Program-made: the position numbers and the translations under genes | The notes under the pieces: model-generated | What the model was told of the DNA's origin: nothing | Database searches by the model: none | What the model saw: the letters and a program-made list of their open reading frames with translations, nothing else | In this document: one piece after another, positions 32,929 through 41,657 of the stretch | Layout: each line of letters starts with the position of its first letter | How positions within the stretch are numbered: the stretch's first letter is position 1 | NCBI RefSeq assembly: GCF_018449525.1 | Contig: NZ_JAAVUS010000001.1 | Span: 310,001-374,000, forward strand | Origin: Bradyrhizobium sp. dw_78 | Lineage (GTDB): Bacteria; Pseudomonadota; Alphaproteobacteria; Rhizobiales; Xanthobacteraceae | Length of the DNA: 64,000 nt | Direction: 5' to 3'

Positions 32929-32989
32929 GGATGCCTCGGCAGGTTAGAGCGGGATGAGGTTTGGTTGAATCGATTTGGCCGCATGCTCC

Positions 32990-33020
32990 GTTCACCTCTC
33001 CCCGGCGGGGAGAGGTGAAC
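32990..33020. repeat. Perfect 14-bp stem hairpin
   Basis: GTTCACCTCTCCCC pairs with GGGGAGAGGTGAAC around the loop GGC. It stands between two convergent genes, so it may serve both as a transcript end; it also resembles dispersed hairpins of this bacterial group. Confidence 0.75.
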
Positions 33021-33081
33021 CTCCGATGCCAACCGTTTTACTCATCACGCTCTGGCAAATAGCTCTCAGGCCGCAACCGGC

Positions 33082-35490
33082 TCAGGCCAATTTGGCGCGC
33101 CGCGCCGGCGCTTGCTCCGGCATGTCGTCGTCAGCGCTTTCGGTGTGGGTGAAATTGCGGAAGCTGCCGATCTCGGCCGGGCGCCCGAGCAGATAGCCCT
33201 GCACTTCGTCGCAGGATTCGTCACGCAGGAACTGGAGTTCGGCATCGGTCTCGACGCCTTCAGCCAGCACCGGCAGCCCGAGCCCGCGGCCGAGCCCTAG
33301 CACGGCGCGGACGATGGTTGCGGCCTGGCCATTGGAATTGACCGATTTGATGAACGAGCCGTCGATCTTGATCTTGTCGAACGGAAACGCGCGCAGGTTC
33401 GAGAGCGATGAATAGCCGGTGCCGAAATCATCCATGGCGATGCGCACGCCGAGCGCCTTGACCTGGCGCAGCGTCGTCAGCGCCCGGTTGAAATCGCGCA
33501 CCAGCGCCGTCTCGGTGATCTCGATCTCGAGTCGCTTCGGCGGCAATCCGGTCTCCAGCAAGGTCTGATGGAGCTCCTGGACGAAATCCGAATTGTAGAG
33601 CTGCACCGCCGAAACGTTGACGGCGACCATCAGCGGCTGCTCCCAGCTCGCGGCTTCGCGGCACGCCATCCGGATCACCCAGTCGCCGATTTCCAGGATC
33701 GTGCCGGTCTCCTCGGCGATCGGGATGAACACCGTCGGCGAAATCTCGCCGCGCGCGGGATGCTTCCAGCGCAGCAGCGCCTCGAAGCCGGTCATGACCT
33801 CGCTGCGCACGCCGCGCTGCGGCTGATACACCAGCCGCAATTCGTTGCGCGCGATCGCCAGCCGCAAATCGTGCTCCAGCATCCGCCGTTCGCGGACCGC
33901 GGCGCCCATGCTTGCTTCATAGAAGCGGTAGGTGTTGCGGCCGTCGGTCTTGGCGCGATAAAGCGCGGTGTCGGCGTGGCTGAGCAGGGCTTCGCGATCC
34001 ATCGCGTCATTGGGGCAGATCGCAATGCCGATACTGGTCGAGATGCTGTTGGTCTCGGGCGTATCGCCGGGCGCGCGCAGGGCTTCCAGAATGGTGTCGG
34101 CGAGCTGGCCCGCCTGCGCCGGGCTCCTGAGGCGGGGCATCAGGATGGCGAATTCATCGCCGCCCAGGCGCGCCATCATCTGGTTTTCGGCGAGCACCGC
34201 GGTGACGCGCGCGGCGACGGTTCGTAGCACCGTATCGCCGGCCGCGTGACCGAACAGATCGTTGACTTCCTTGAAGCGGTCGAGATCGAGGCACAGCACG
34301 GCGAGACTGCCGCCGGCGCCAAGGTTGGCGATTTCCTGATCGGTCCGCGCGTTGAAATAGCCGCGGTTGGGGAGCGACGTCAGCGCGTCGTGATGCGCGA
34401 GATAATGGATATGCTGCTCGGCCTCCTTGCGCGCCTGCAGATCGCGCACCGCGACGACATGGTGAGGCTTTCCCGCAAACACGATCGGCCGCAACAGCAA
34501 TTCGACCGGCGTCATCGCGCCGTCGGAATGACGCAGACTGGTCTCGACCGCCTGCTTCGATCCGTTCAATAGCCTGGCCCGCGCCGCCTTGTCCGGGAAA
34601 CAGCTTTCAAGTCCGGCGCCGACAAGGGCCGGCGCGGAAACGCCGGCGAGATGGGCGAAGCTGGTATTGACCGAGACGATCGTCTCGCCGTCGCACACCA
34701 GCAGCCCCTCCACGGAAGCGTTGGCGAGATCGCGCATGCGGTCGGCCTCGAGTTCGGAGCGGCGCTCGTCGCGGATGTCGAGCACGATCGCCGCCAGTCC
34801 GAGGCCGATGATCACGAAGCTGGCGCAGGCCACCGCCAGCGCGAGCCATCCGGCGGGAAGCGTCGACTGCGGAATCTCGATGGCGGAGTCCGGAACGATC
34901 GAGACCGCGGCCATCGCCGTGAAGTGATGGCAGCAGATCGCGAGCGTCAGCAGCGCGGCGCCGCCGAGCTTCCATCTCTCTTCGATGCCATGAAGGCCGA
35001 CGGGCAGCGCGATCGCGCCGATGCCCACGGCAATCAGGATCGAGGACACCACGAGGATCGGATCCCACCAGATGACGCCGGCGATATCGAACGCCGCCAT
35101 GCCGAGATAATGCATGGAGGCGATGCTGCCTCCGACGATCGCGCCGCCGATCCAGGGGCCGTGACGCCAATCCGGAAGCAACGCGACGAAAAGTCCGGCG
35201 CCGGTGAGCACGATGGCCGCGACCAGGGACAGCAGCGTCAGCGGGATATCGTAGCCGCTGGGAATTCCCGGCGTGAATGCGAGCATGGCCACAAAGTGGG
35301 TCGCCCAAATGCCGAAGCCTGTCGATATCGCCGACACGGCGAGCCAGACCAGCCGGATGCGGCCGGCCGATTTGCGTGCGTGGCGAAGCAGGTTAATGGC
35401 GGCGAGCGATGCCAGGATGCCGATAAAGACGGCGAGGCCGACCAGCCTGAGATCGAGCGCTTCAGCGACGTAAGTGTAGACTTTCAACAT
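33082..35490 (-). CDS. MHYT-PAS-GGDEF-EAL cyclic-di-GMP protein
   Basis: This 802-aa inner-membrane signalling protein has an N-terminal MHYT sensor with seven membrane segments. The three sensor motifs are THFVAM (64-69), MHYLGM (126-131) and HHFTAM (188-193), proposed metal-binding sites for gas or redox sensing. A PAS-like region lies at about 250-350. The diguanylate cyclase domain has the catalytic GGDEF at 443-447; the inhibitory RxxD site in front of it is not evident. The phosphodiesterase domain has EALLR at 570-574, VNVSAVQL, DDFGTGYSSL and KIDGSFIK, so its catalytic residues look intact. Both activities are therefore possible; which dominates is not predictable. Single-gene unit. 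Confidence 0.94.
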   Translation of the reverse strand: MLKVYTYVAEALDLRLVGLAVFIGILASLAAINLLRHARKSAGRIRLVWLAVSAISTGFGIWATHFVAMLAFTPGIPSGYDIPLTLLSLVAAIVLTGAGLFVALLPDWRHGPWIGGAIVGGSIASMHYLGMAAFDIAGVIWWDPILVVSSILIAVGIGAIALPVGLHGIEERWKLGGAALLTLAICCHHFTAMAAVSIVPDSAIEIPQSTLPAGWLALAVACASFVIIGLGLAAIVLDIRDERRSELEADRMRDLANASVEGLLVCDGETIVSVNTSFAHLAGVSAPALVGAGLESCFPDKAARARLLNGSKQAVETSLRHSDGAMTPVELLLRPIVFAGKPHHVVAVRDLQARKEAEQHIHYLAHHDALTSLPNRGYFNARTDQEIANLGAGGSLAVLCLDLDRFKEVNDLFGHAAGDTVLRTVAARVTAVLAENQMMARLGGDEFAILMPRLRSPAQAGQLADTILEALRAPGDTPETNSISTSIGIAICPNDAMDREALLSHADTALYRAKTDGRNTYRFYEASMGAAVRERRMLEHDLRLAIARNELRLVYQPQRGVRSEVMTGFEALLRWKHPARGEISPTVFIPIAEETGTILEIGDWVIRMACREAASWEQPLMVAVNVSAVQLYNSDFVQELHQTLLETGLPPKRLEIEITETALVRDFNRALTTLRQVKALGVRIAMDDFGTGYSSLSNLRAFPFDKIKIDGSFIKSVNSNGQAATIVRAVLGLGRGLGLPVLAEGVETDAELQFLRDESCDEVQGYLLGRPAEIGSFRNFTHTESADDDMPEQAPARRAKLA

Positions 35491-35830
35491 GATTGAACCG
35501 CAATGGTGGAGATGTCGCGATGATAGGCAGGGCTAGGGCGTAATTATGTAAGAAGGGGTAAAAGCTGCAGGTTTGACGGGGTTGTGCAGGGCAGAAATGC
35601 CGACACGTCATTGGACGCGGCCGTCTTGGTTACCTGCGCGTCAACCGAATGGATACAGCACATGCTAATTTATCGGCGGTAATCCTGCGCGCGGCGTATA
35701 GACCTCAGATTCAGCGTCGCGAAGCAACGCGTTCATCTTCGCAACACCGAACCGGCCCTTGATCGGGTGCGGAACTTGCTGTCAAATCCGGCCATTCGAA
35801 TCTCGATCCTCGTCGGCAAAGGAGAGAAAT
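35491..35830. other. Divergent intergenic region
   Basis: This is 340 bp between the starts of the c-di-GMP protein and the PsiF-repeat gene. It must hold both promoters. I see no repeat element of the families listed and no convincing small ORF. Confidence 0.5.
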
Positions 35831-36079
35831 ATGTTCAGAGGTGTGTTTCTGGCAGCCATGATTGCGGTCTTCGCCGCGGGTACGGCGATGGCGCAGGAGA
35901 CCTGCGAGAGCAAGGCGGTCGGAAAAGACGGCAAGGCGCTTGCGGGTGCGGCGAAGACGTCGTTCATGAAGAAATGCACGGCCGATGCCTGCGCCACCAA
36001 GGCGGTGAGCTCGGAGGGTAAGCCGCTGGCCGGCGCCGCCAAGAACAGCTTCATGAAGAAGTGCGAAAAAGGCGCTTGA
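35831..36079 (+). CDS. Secreted protein with two PsiF repeats
   Basis: The protein has 82 aa from the ATG at 35831, with ribosome site GGAGAG (35821-35826). A signal peptide MFRGVFLAAMIAVFAAGTAMA precedes the mature start QETCESKAV. The mature part consists of two tandem copies of about 27 residues, each running from a cysteine to GAAKxSFMKKC; this is the PsiF repeat (named for the phosphate-starvation-inducible PsiF of E. coli). Each repeat carries cysteines that may pair. The role of PsiF proteins is not established. A strong hairpin 17 bases after the stop ends the gene. Confidence 0.88.
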   Translation: MFRGVFLAAMIAVFAAGTAMAQETCESKAVGKDGKALAGAAKTSFMKKCTADACATKAVSSEGKPLAGAAKNSFMKKCEKGA

Positions 36080-36095
36080 GACGCGACTGAAATCA

Positions 36096-36126
36096 TATGG
36101 GGCGGTCAGGCTGTGACCGCCCCATA
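36096..36126. terminator. Strong bidirectional hairpin between convergent genes
   Basis: A perfect 13-bp stem TATGGGGCGGTCA/TGACCGCCCCATA with a GGCTG loop lies between the stop of the PsiF-repeat gene and the stop of the L,D-transpeptidase gene. There is no T-run, but position and stability suggest that it defines 3' ends of both messages. Confidence 0.65.
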
Positions 36127-36160
36127 AATCCGGCGTCCAAATTAGACCAGTCGAATTGGA

Positions 36161-36934
36161 TCAGTCGAAGAAGCCGCGCGGCTGATAAGCGGGCCGGGGC
36201 GCATAGACCTGCGGCGGCGGTGCGTATTGAGGCGCATAGCCTCGATTGCCGTAATAAGGCTGTTGCTGCGGATAGACCTGTTGCGCGTCGTAGAGGCGCC
36301 GGTTGCTGCGCGGCGCCGGATAGCGCGCCCCGTCCGAACTTCCATCAGCCGGATAGATGTAGCCGTCGTCCGGATGCTGCGCGTATTGACCGGCTGCCGG
36401 CTGCTGCGGCACCAGCGCTGTGGGCTCGCCGGCCGAACCCTCATCCTGGGAGTCGATGTCGCGGCGGGCGACCGCGGTCCGGTTGCGCCCGACCCGCGCC
36501 AGCGCGATCTGCGATGAACCGGTCAGCGTCACGGTGGTGTTGAGTACGCCTTCCTTTTCCACCAGTGCATAGAGCGTCGTGGCGTTGGCGCGGGAAAGAC
36601 GGACGCAGCCATGCGACACCGGAACGCCGAGCTTGCCTTCGGATTCCGTGCCGTGGATCGCGTGACCGACCCGGGTGAAAAAGATCGAATGCGGCATCGG
36701 CGCGTCGTCGAATTCCTTGGAGAAGTGGTCCGCCTCCATGCGGAAAGTCCGGAAGCTGCCGTTCGGCGTTTCGTGCGACGGGTTGCCGGTCGAGACCGGC
36801 CACTGATAGCGCTCGACGCCGTCGACCGCGACGGTCATCATCTGGTTGTTCTTGTCGACGGTGATTTCGACTTTGGCCTGCGCGGCCGTGACAGCCAGCA
36901 GCAGACCGGCAAACGCAACAAGGAAGGAACGCAT
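36161..36934 (-). CDS. L,D-transpeptidase (YkuD) with Pro/Tyr/Gln-rich tail
   Basis: This 257-aa periplasmic enzyme starts at 36934 (MRSFLVAFAGLLLAVTAAQA), a clear signal peptide. The YkuD domain spans about residues 20-145. Its active site is HAIHGTES followed by SHGCVRL at 107-113, with catalytic Cys110. Such enzymes make 3-3 crosslinks in peptidoglycan or attach lipoproteins or outer-membrane proteins to it. After the domain comes a low-complexity tail of about 90 residues rich in Pro, Tyr, Gln and Arg (for example QQVYPQQQPYYGNRGYAPQ). This could bind other envelope components. A longer start at 36991 would put 19 residues before the signal peptide and is unlikely. Confidence 0.92.
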   Translation of the reverse strand: MRSFLVAFAGLLLAVTAAQAKVEITVDKNNQMMTVAVDGVERYQWPVSTGNPSHETPNGSFRTFRMEADHFSKEFDDAPMPHSIFFTRVGHAIHGTESEGKLGVPVSHGCVRLSRANATTLYALVEKEGVLNTTVTLTGSSQIALARVGRNRTAVARRDIDSQDEGSAGEPTALVPQQPAAGQYAQHPDDGYIYPADGSSDGARYPAPRSNRRLYDAQQVYPQQQPYYGNRGYAPQYAPPPQVYAPRPAYQPRGFFD

Positions 36935-37258
36935 TTTACTTTCAGCCTCCGGGACCCGATCGCAGCGTCTCGATTTCAGCGCCGCTCTCACCGTCCCCGC
37001 ATCAATATGCGCTGAAGCCGGTTTTGGTTCCAGTGGCCTGCCGGCTCCATCGTTAATCGGTCTCCGGGCACAAGCAAGGCGTAGATGAGGTGGGCCGGGT
37101 TAATTTTTCGAGAGGTCTGCATGTACTTGGTCGTTACTTCGTCATACCAGCGCAACTTTTTAGCCGCATCTACGTTACTCTAGTACAGCCAAGTAGGCCC
37201 CAAATTGGGCACGACACCGTCACGCACAGAGACAGTCACGTACAAAGAAAGACATAAG
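36935..37258. other. Divergent intergenic region
   Basis: This is 324 bp between the L,D-transpeptidase start and a small secreted-protein gene. It presumably holds two promoters. I see no repeat family member in it. A minor palindrome GGCCCCAAATTGGGC lies around 37195-37209. Confidence 0.45.
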
Positions 37259-37582
37259 ATGAAAATGAATATCAAGGCACTGACGCGGCCGAGCCGCCCC
37301 TCTCAGCGGCTCTATTTTGCGGCCGCCGCGCTTACGCTGGCCTTGTTGGTGATGCCCCATCCCGGCCACGCCCAGGGCATTGTCGGCGGCGCCCAGGAAG
37401 GTGTGCGTGAAGGTGGCCGCGCGGCCGGCCCGGTCGGCGCTGTCGTCGGCGGTGCGCTCGGCGCGGGTGTCGGCGGCGCGGTGGGCGCCGTGGACGGCGT
37501 TCTCGGCATTCCGCATCGCCATTGGCGCCACGGCTGCCACGGTTTTCACGACCGCTACGGCCACTTCCACTGCTATCGGTAG
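37259..37582 (+). CDS. Small secreted glycine-rich protein
   Basis: The 107-aa product begins at 37259 (MKMNIKALTRPSRPSQ). A signal peptide with hydrophobic core AAAALTLALLVMP ends near GHAQG. The mature part has a Gly/Ala/Val-rich stretch (GPVGAVVGGALGAGVGGAVGAV) that could be a hydrophobic glycine-zipper segment, followed by a His-rich end (HRHWRHGCHGFHDRYGHFHCYR) with two cysteines. The His/Cys-rich tail might bind metal, which is inference only. No family name can be given with confidence. The region upstream of 37259 is open in frame but lacks coding character. Confidence 0.75.
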   Translation: MKMNIKALTRPSRPSQRLYFAAAALTLALLVMPHPGHAQGIVGGAQEGVREGGRAAGPVGAVVGGALGAGVGGAVGAVDGVLGIPHRHWRHGCHGFHDRYGHFHCYR

Positions 37583-37601
37583 TTTCTGTTTATAGCGCAT
37601 T

Positions 37602-37640
37602 GTCATTCCGGGTTGGTGCTTTGCATCGCCCCGGAATGAC
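37602..37640. repeat. REP-like short palindrome
   Basis: GTCATTCCGGGTTGGTGC and GCATCGCCCCGGAATGAC form a 39-bp imperfect hairpin between two convergent genes. It has the same ends as the elements in the dcw gaps. Confidence 0.8.
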
Positions 37641-37665
37641 GTCGATTAACGAATGACGCTACGCC

Positions 37666-38442
37666 TCAGTTCTTCAGCCGATAGCCGGTCTTGAAGATCC
37701 ACCACACCAGGATCATGCAGACGACGAGGAACGCCGTCGTCATGCCGATGCTCAAGCCGACGCTGACGTCGGCGATATCGTAAAAACTCCAGCGGAAGCC
37801 GGAGATCAGATAGACCACGGGATTGAGCAGCGTGATGGTGCGCCAGACCGGCGGCAGCATGTTCACAGAATAGAAGCTGCCGCCGAGGAAGGTCAGCGGC
37901 GTCACCACCAGCATCGGGATCATTTGCAGCTTCTCGAAGCCATCGGCCCAGATGCCGATGATGAAGCCGAACAGGCTGAAGGTCACGGCCGTCAGCACCA
38001 GGAACAGCAGCATGAACAGCGGATGGTGGATCTTCAGCGGCACGAACAGGCCGGCGGTGACGAGAATGATCAGGCCGAGCACGATCGATTTGGTGGCGGC
38101 GGCGCCGACATAACCCAGCACGATTTCGAAATGCGAGATCGGCGCCGACAGGATTTCGTAGATCGTGCCGACGAATTTGGGAAAATAGATGCCGAAGGAC
38201 GCGTTGGCGATGCTCTGCGTCAGCACCGACAGCATCACCAGGCCGGGCACGATGAAGGTGCCGTAGCTGACGCCCTCGACCTGGGTGATGCGCGAGCCGA
38301 TCGCTGAGCCGAACACCACGAAATAAAGTGAGGTCGAAACCACCGGCGAGACGATGCTCTGCAGCAGCGTGCGCCAGGTCCGCGCCATTTCGAACAGATA
38401 GATGGCGCGGATCGCACGAAAATTCAGGCTGGCGGAATTCAT
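37666..38442 (-). CDS. ABC-2 type transporter permease
   Basis: This 258-aa membrane protein begins at 38442 ([22 protein letters not shown]) and has six hydrophobic segments. It shows the ABC-2 permease pattern ([67 protein letters not shown]). Its start overlaps the stop of the upstream ATPase gene by four bases, so the two form one exporter. Substrates of this subfamily range from drugs to polysaccharides and cannot be deduced here. The antisense frame and a longer frame reaching 39078 are not coding. Confidence 0.92.
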   Translation of the reverse strand: MNSASLNFRAIRAIYLFEMARTWRTLLQSIVSPVVSTSLYFVVFGSAIGSRITQVEGVSYGTFIVPGLVMLSVLTQSIANASFGIYFPKFVGTIYEILSAPISHFEIVLGYVGAAATKSIVLGLIILVTAGLFVPLKIHHPLFMLLFLVLTAVTFSLFGFIIGIWADGFEKLQMIPMLVVTPLTFLGGSFYSVNMLPPVWRTITLLNPVVYLISGFRWSFYDIADVSVGLSIGMTTAFLVVCMILVWWIFKTGYRLKN

Positions 38443-39362
38443 GGCGTCCTCACCAGGCTGACAAAGATGTCTTCCAGCGAACTCTGCGTGGTGTCGAGAT
38501 CGTAGAAGCGGATGCCGGCGTTGCGAAGATCGCCAAGCAGACTGGTAATGCCGGTGCGGTCGCCCTTGGTGTCGTAATGGTAGGTCAGTTCGGTGCCTCC
38601 ATTCGACAGTTCGAGATGATAGGCCGCAAGCGCCGCCGGCACGGCGTCGATGCCGTCCTGCAGATGCAGCTTCAACTGTTTCTTGCCGAGCTTCTGCATC
38701 AGGCTCGCTTTTTCCTCGACCAGGATGATCTCGCCATGGTTGATGACGCCGATCCGGTCGGCCATCTGCTCGGCTTCCTCGATGTAATGCGTGGTCAGGA
38801 TGATGGTGACGCCGGAGGCTTGCAGCGTCCGCACCACTTCCCACATGCCCTTGCGCAATTCGACGTCGACGCCCGCGGTCGGCTCGTCGAGGAACAGGAT
38901 CCGCGGTTCGTGCGACAGCGCCTTGGCGATCATCACCCGGCGCTTCATGCCGCCGGACAAGGTGACGATCTTGCTGTCCTTCTTGTCCCATAGCGACAGG
39001 TCTTTCAGCACCTTCTCGATATGGCCGGGATTTTTCGGCTTGCCGAACAGGCCGCGGCTGAAGCTGACGGTCGCCCACACCGACTCGAAGGCGTCGGTGT
39101 GCAATTCCTGCGGCACCAGCCCGATCAGCGCGCGCGCGGCGCGATAGGATTTGACGATGTCATGGCCTTCGACCGATACGCGGCCCTCGCTTGGGTTGGC
39201 GATGCCGCAGATGATGCTGATCAGCGTGGTCTTGCCGGCGCCGTTCGGCCCCAGCAGCGCAAAGATCTCGCCGCGCCGGATCTCGAGATTGATGCCCTTC
39301 AAAGCCCTGAAGCCGGAAGCGTAGGTCTTCGACAGGTTGGAGACGGATATGATGGGAGACAT
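38439..39362 (-). CDS. ABC transporter ATPase (ABC-2 exporter partner)
   Basis: This 307-aa nucleotide-binding subunit starts at 39362 ([21 protein letters not shown]). Walker A is [12 protein letters not shown] at about residues 38-49, the signature is LSGGMKRR near 137, Walker B is [12 protein letters not shown] near 155, and the H loop is [16 protein letters not shown]-terminal extension of about 85 residues is typical of the DrrA/CcmA-like exporter ATPases. Overlap with the permease gene shows that they function together. An in-frame extension to 39455 adds Arg/Pro-rich residues with no family match and is rejected. Confidence 0.94.
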   Translation of the reverse strand: MSPIISVSNLSKTYASGFRALKGINLEIRRGEIFALLGPNGAGKTTLISIICGIANPSEGRVSVEGHDIVKSYRAARALIGLVPQELHTDAFESVWATVSFSRGLFGKPKNPGHIEKVLKDLSLWDKKDSKIVTLSGGMKRRVMIAKALSHEPRILFLDEPTAGVDVELRKGMWEVVRTLQASGVTIILTTHYIEEAEQMADRIGVINHGEIILVEEKASLMQKLGKKQLKLHLQDGIDAVPAALAAYHLELSNGGTELTYHYDTKGDRTGITSLLGDLRNAGIRFYDLDTTQSSLEDIFVSLVRTP

Positions 39363-39740
39363 GGCGGGCTTGTTAGTCCGGGTCGGAAATGGGGAAGGGG
39401 TAAAGCGGCGGTTCGGCCGGCTTTTGGGGCAGGTATGCCTAGATGGGGATAGCAAGGCCGCTGCGCAATTGTTTTCGGAGCGGGCCGTGCGTATTTATCG
39501 ACGAAGTTTGCGTCCGGAATATTTCGCAACGATGGCGGCCCGGGTCGTCGAGGCCAGGACTTTTTCCGGAAATATATTTAGAGCATATCGTAGCTGGGTT
39601 GAATCGTGGCCGGATATCCGCGACCTCGTGGTTTTCCAGGCGATGCCAACGGGTCGCGAATGCGCGCCCGATGACGGGCTCCGCATCGTCCGGAGACGCG
39701 CCGCGTTGCCGCGCTCCTCACCATGAGGGTCCAGGCGGAC

Positions 39741-39782
39741 CTCATCCTGAGGAGGCGCGAATGCGCCGTCTCGAAGGATGAA
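39741..39782. repeat. Short hairpin repeat, family E, copy 1
   Basis: CTCATCCTGAGGAGGCGCGA at the left pairs with TCTCGAAGGATGA at the right through CTCATCCT/AGGATGA arms and the inner GGCGC/GCGCC. The same ends occur at 44761-44804. Confidence 0.75.
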
Positions 39783-39804
39783 GCCATAGAATTGCAAAAT
39801 GCGC

Positions 39805-39899
39805 TAAAGCCCGGTCTCGATGGAATCGAGGCTGGGCTCCGGTGTTTTTGCCTTGATGTATTTTCCTTGCCAGCCGGATTCCGCTTCGCTCGGAAACGC
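39805..39899. repeat. Degenerate inverted copy of the composite element (B then A)
   Basis: The B-like hairpin (AAAGCCCGGTCTCGATGG with ATCGAGGCTGGGCT) occupies 39805-39838. The A-like part occupies 39856-39899 and ends CGCTTCGCTCGGAAACGC, with CCGG at the same offset from the end as in the intact copies. The order is the reverse complement of copies 1 and 4. Confidence 0.6.
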
Positions 39900-39929
39900 C
39901 ATAGCAACGAAGCCCCGCCGGGGCGGGCC

Positions 39930-40151
39930 TTACCGGAAATAATGCTGGACGATGTGCAGGTCGGACGGGGAGGCGGCCGTCCCGTTCAGGCTCGCATCGA
40001 TGACCCGGCGGCAGGCCTGGACGGTCGCATCGTCCCCGAGATCATAGGCGGCTTCGAGCGTGTTCCAGGCGGCATCGAGGGCTGCCTCGGGCCTTCGTTC
40101 TTCGAGGCCCTGGCCGTTAGGCGCGGCTTTATCGGATGCGATGATGTTCAT
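39930..40151 (-). CDS. Small hypothetical protein downstream of the DUF2336 gene
   Basis: A 73-aa product from the ATG at 40151 (MNIIASDKAAPNGQGLEERR) is predicted. It has an acidic-basic helical composition (AALDAAWNTLEAAYDLGDDATVQACRRVIDA) and no signal peptide or membrane segment. It lies 28 bases downstream of the DUF2336 gene on the same strand, with GGGGAT upstream of its ATG as a possible ribosome site, so it could be co-translated from the same message. I do not recognise the family. The frame is also open upstream to 40193 but overlaps the DUF2336 gene there. Confidence 0.5.
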   Translation of the reverse strand: MNIIASDKAAPNGQGLEERRPEAALDAAWNTLEAAYDLGDDATVQACRRVIDASLNGTAASPSDLHIVQHYFR

Positions 40152-40179
40152 GGTGATATCCCCGATTCCGGATCGGCCG

Positions 40180-41304
40180 TTACTGCATGACAACCGGCTG
40201 GCGCTTGGCGTCGGAATCGTACCCCGCCGGGCTCTTGCGCGATTGATAGAATTCCAGAACGATCCGGGAAGTCTCGACGGTGAGGCGATTGAACTCGCGC
40301 TCCGCGTCGTTCAGCTCCTGCGCCGTCAGGCGGTGATCCTTTGCGCCGAGGAACAGCAGCGACATCGTCGTCGCCCAAGAAAAGTCGAGGGACTTGGCCA
40401 GGATCAGCAGCGTTTCCCGGTTCCTGTCGAACAAAGCGCGTTCGATCACATCGCCGGGCAGCGAGCACAGCAGGGAAATTCCGATCGTGACCTCGTCGAT
40501 CCTGTGGAGACGGGCGTATTCGAATATGCTGTCCTGGTTCAGGTTGCCCTGCCGGTGCTGCGCCGTCACCACCCGCTTCGCGACGTAATAACTGCGCGAC
40601 GCGGGACCGAATTTGGATTGCAACTCGCCTGCGACATCGGTCACCGAAGACTGAATCTGGTCGACCATGTCGGGGCGCTCGTCTTTGAGCCGCCTTTTGA
40701 CGTCGTCCGAGGCCTTTGCGATCAATTGCTGGAAAAGTTGCCGCGGGATGTCATGACGGAGGCCGAGATTCTCGGCGAGAATGGAATCGCCCTCGGCCCG
40801 CTTGACCATGTGCAGAAAGCCGAAATCCGAGAACCGTGCGCCGCTGTTATTTACGACGGTGTTAACCACGCCGGTATTGCCGCGCGTGACCAGCACGTCG
40901 GTGACGTCCTCGTCGAGCGATTTTCGCTCCGAGATCGCGAGCAGATATGGCTGGCCCTTGGTGCTGGCGCTGGCGACCAGCGTTGCGGAATCGAGCTGCT
41001 CGGACTCCCGAAGCACGGGGCCGGCGACTTCGATGGAATCATCGAAGGCAAGCTTGTGGATGACGTTGATGGGCGCCTGGTCGAAACGGGCGAGCCGGCT
41101 GGAAAGTTCGGCGCGGGCGTTGACTTCGATCTCGTCGGCGAGCCGCTCGATGATGGCGCCGAAGGTCGAGATCTCCTCGTTGCTGTAGCGGCCGGCGATC
41201 AACAGATCGGTCGCGTGCCACAATGCCCGCTTGCGCCGTTCCGGGGTGCCCCGCAAAATGGCATCGTCGAGATCCCTTAGAAAGGATTTTATGTCGTCGT
41301 TCAT
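40180..41304 (-). CDS. DUF2336 domain protein
   Basis: This 374-aa cytoplasmic protein starts at 41304 (MNDDIKSFLRDLDDAILRG). It is predominantly helical with repeated short helix pairs. The DUF2336 pattern is visible in HATDLLIAGRYSNEEISTFG, LARFDQAPINVIHKLAFDD, VAGPVLRESEQLDSATLV, RKSLDEDVTDVLVTRGNTGVV and NNSGARFSDFGF. DUF2336 proteins are common in alphaproteobacteria and have no established biochemical function; HEAT-like helical repeats are suggested by the spacing. No membrane segments are seen. Downstream on the same strand lies a small hypothetical gene. Confidence 0.85.
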   Translation of the reverse strand: MNDDIKSFLRDLDDAILRGTPERRKRALWHATDLLIAGRYSNEEISTFGAIIERLADEIEVNARAELSSRLARFDQAPINVIHKLAFDDSIEVAGPVLRESEQLDSATLVASASTKGQPYLLAISERKSLDEDVTDVLVTRGNTGVVNTVVNNSGARFSDFGFLHMVKRAEGDSILAENLGLRHDIPRQLFQQLIAKASDDVKRRLKDERPDMVDQIQSSVTDVAGELQSKFGPASRSYYVAKRVVTAQHRQGNLNQDSIFEYARLHRIDEVTIGISLLCSLPGDVIERALFDRNRETLLILAKSLDFSWATTMSLLFLGAKDHRLTAQELNDAEREFNRLTVETSRIVLEFYQSRKSPAGYDSDAKRQPVVMQ

Positions 41305-41657
41305 TTTGACTGGCCTCAAAACGCAGTAAAATACGCAACAGCCGTATCGGAGATAACCCTACCGCACATGCACAAGTTTTTGGTAAAGCTGGTGGCTAAG
41401 TATTGTTTCTAAAAATTCGCTAAAATTAGAATGAGTTCGCGGGGGATTCCGAATTTCTTAACCTTGCGGGTTGCCGCTGCTATCGCGTTTTCGAGCGAAG
41501 TGGATTGCGGTTCGCGTGAAGAGAACGCGTCAAAACAAAAGTCAAAACAAAATATGAGAGCCCGGTCCTGATGCAGTCAGAACCGATGAGTCATCCCGCT
41601 CTGTGTTTTGAGCATGATCTTTTCGGAAAACCGGTTTCCACTTTTCCGGATCATGCT
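41305..41657. other. Intergenic region holding a stack of repeat elements
   Basis: This is 353 bp upstream of the DUF2336 gene and downstream of uvrD. The part next to DUF2336 (41305-41460) is AT-richer and likely carries its promoter. The rest is occupied by the composite element (41485-41590) and a third hairpin (41610-41658). Confidence 0.6.
41485..41590. repeat. Composite palindromic element, copy 3
   Basis: Hairpin A spans 41485-41528: GCGTTTTCGAGCGAAGTGG at the left and TTCGCGTGAAGAGAACGC at the right, with one changed base in the right arm. A degenerate hairpin B (GGTCCTGATGCAGTCAGAACC) follows at about 41564-41584. Confidence 0.85.

Larger units (their letters stand above)
39363..39929. 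other. Intergenic region with decayed repeat elements
   Basis: This is 567 bp with no gene that I can support; short open frames in it show no family character. It contains the hairpin at 39741-39782 and a degenerate inverted copy of the composite element at 39805-39899. The stretch 39580-39640 (AGAGCATATCGTAGCTGG...) may be another decayed repeat. The region looks like accumulated repeat debris. Confidence 0.55.

Noticed and set aside
37666..39078. Reading the ABC-2 permease as a 470-residue protein starting at 39078
   Set aside because: The first part lies opposite in frame to the ATPase gene and reads as Arg-rich nonsense. The permease begins naturally at 38442, overlapping the ATPase stop by four bases.
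39337..39781. Two overlapping + strand frames between the ABC exporter and the small hypothetical gene
   Set aside because: They run through repeat debris, lack ribosome sites and show no recognisable sequence pattern.
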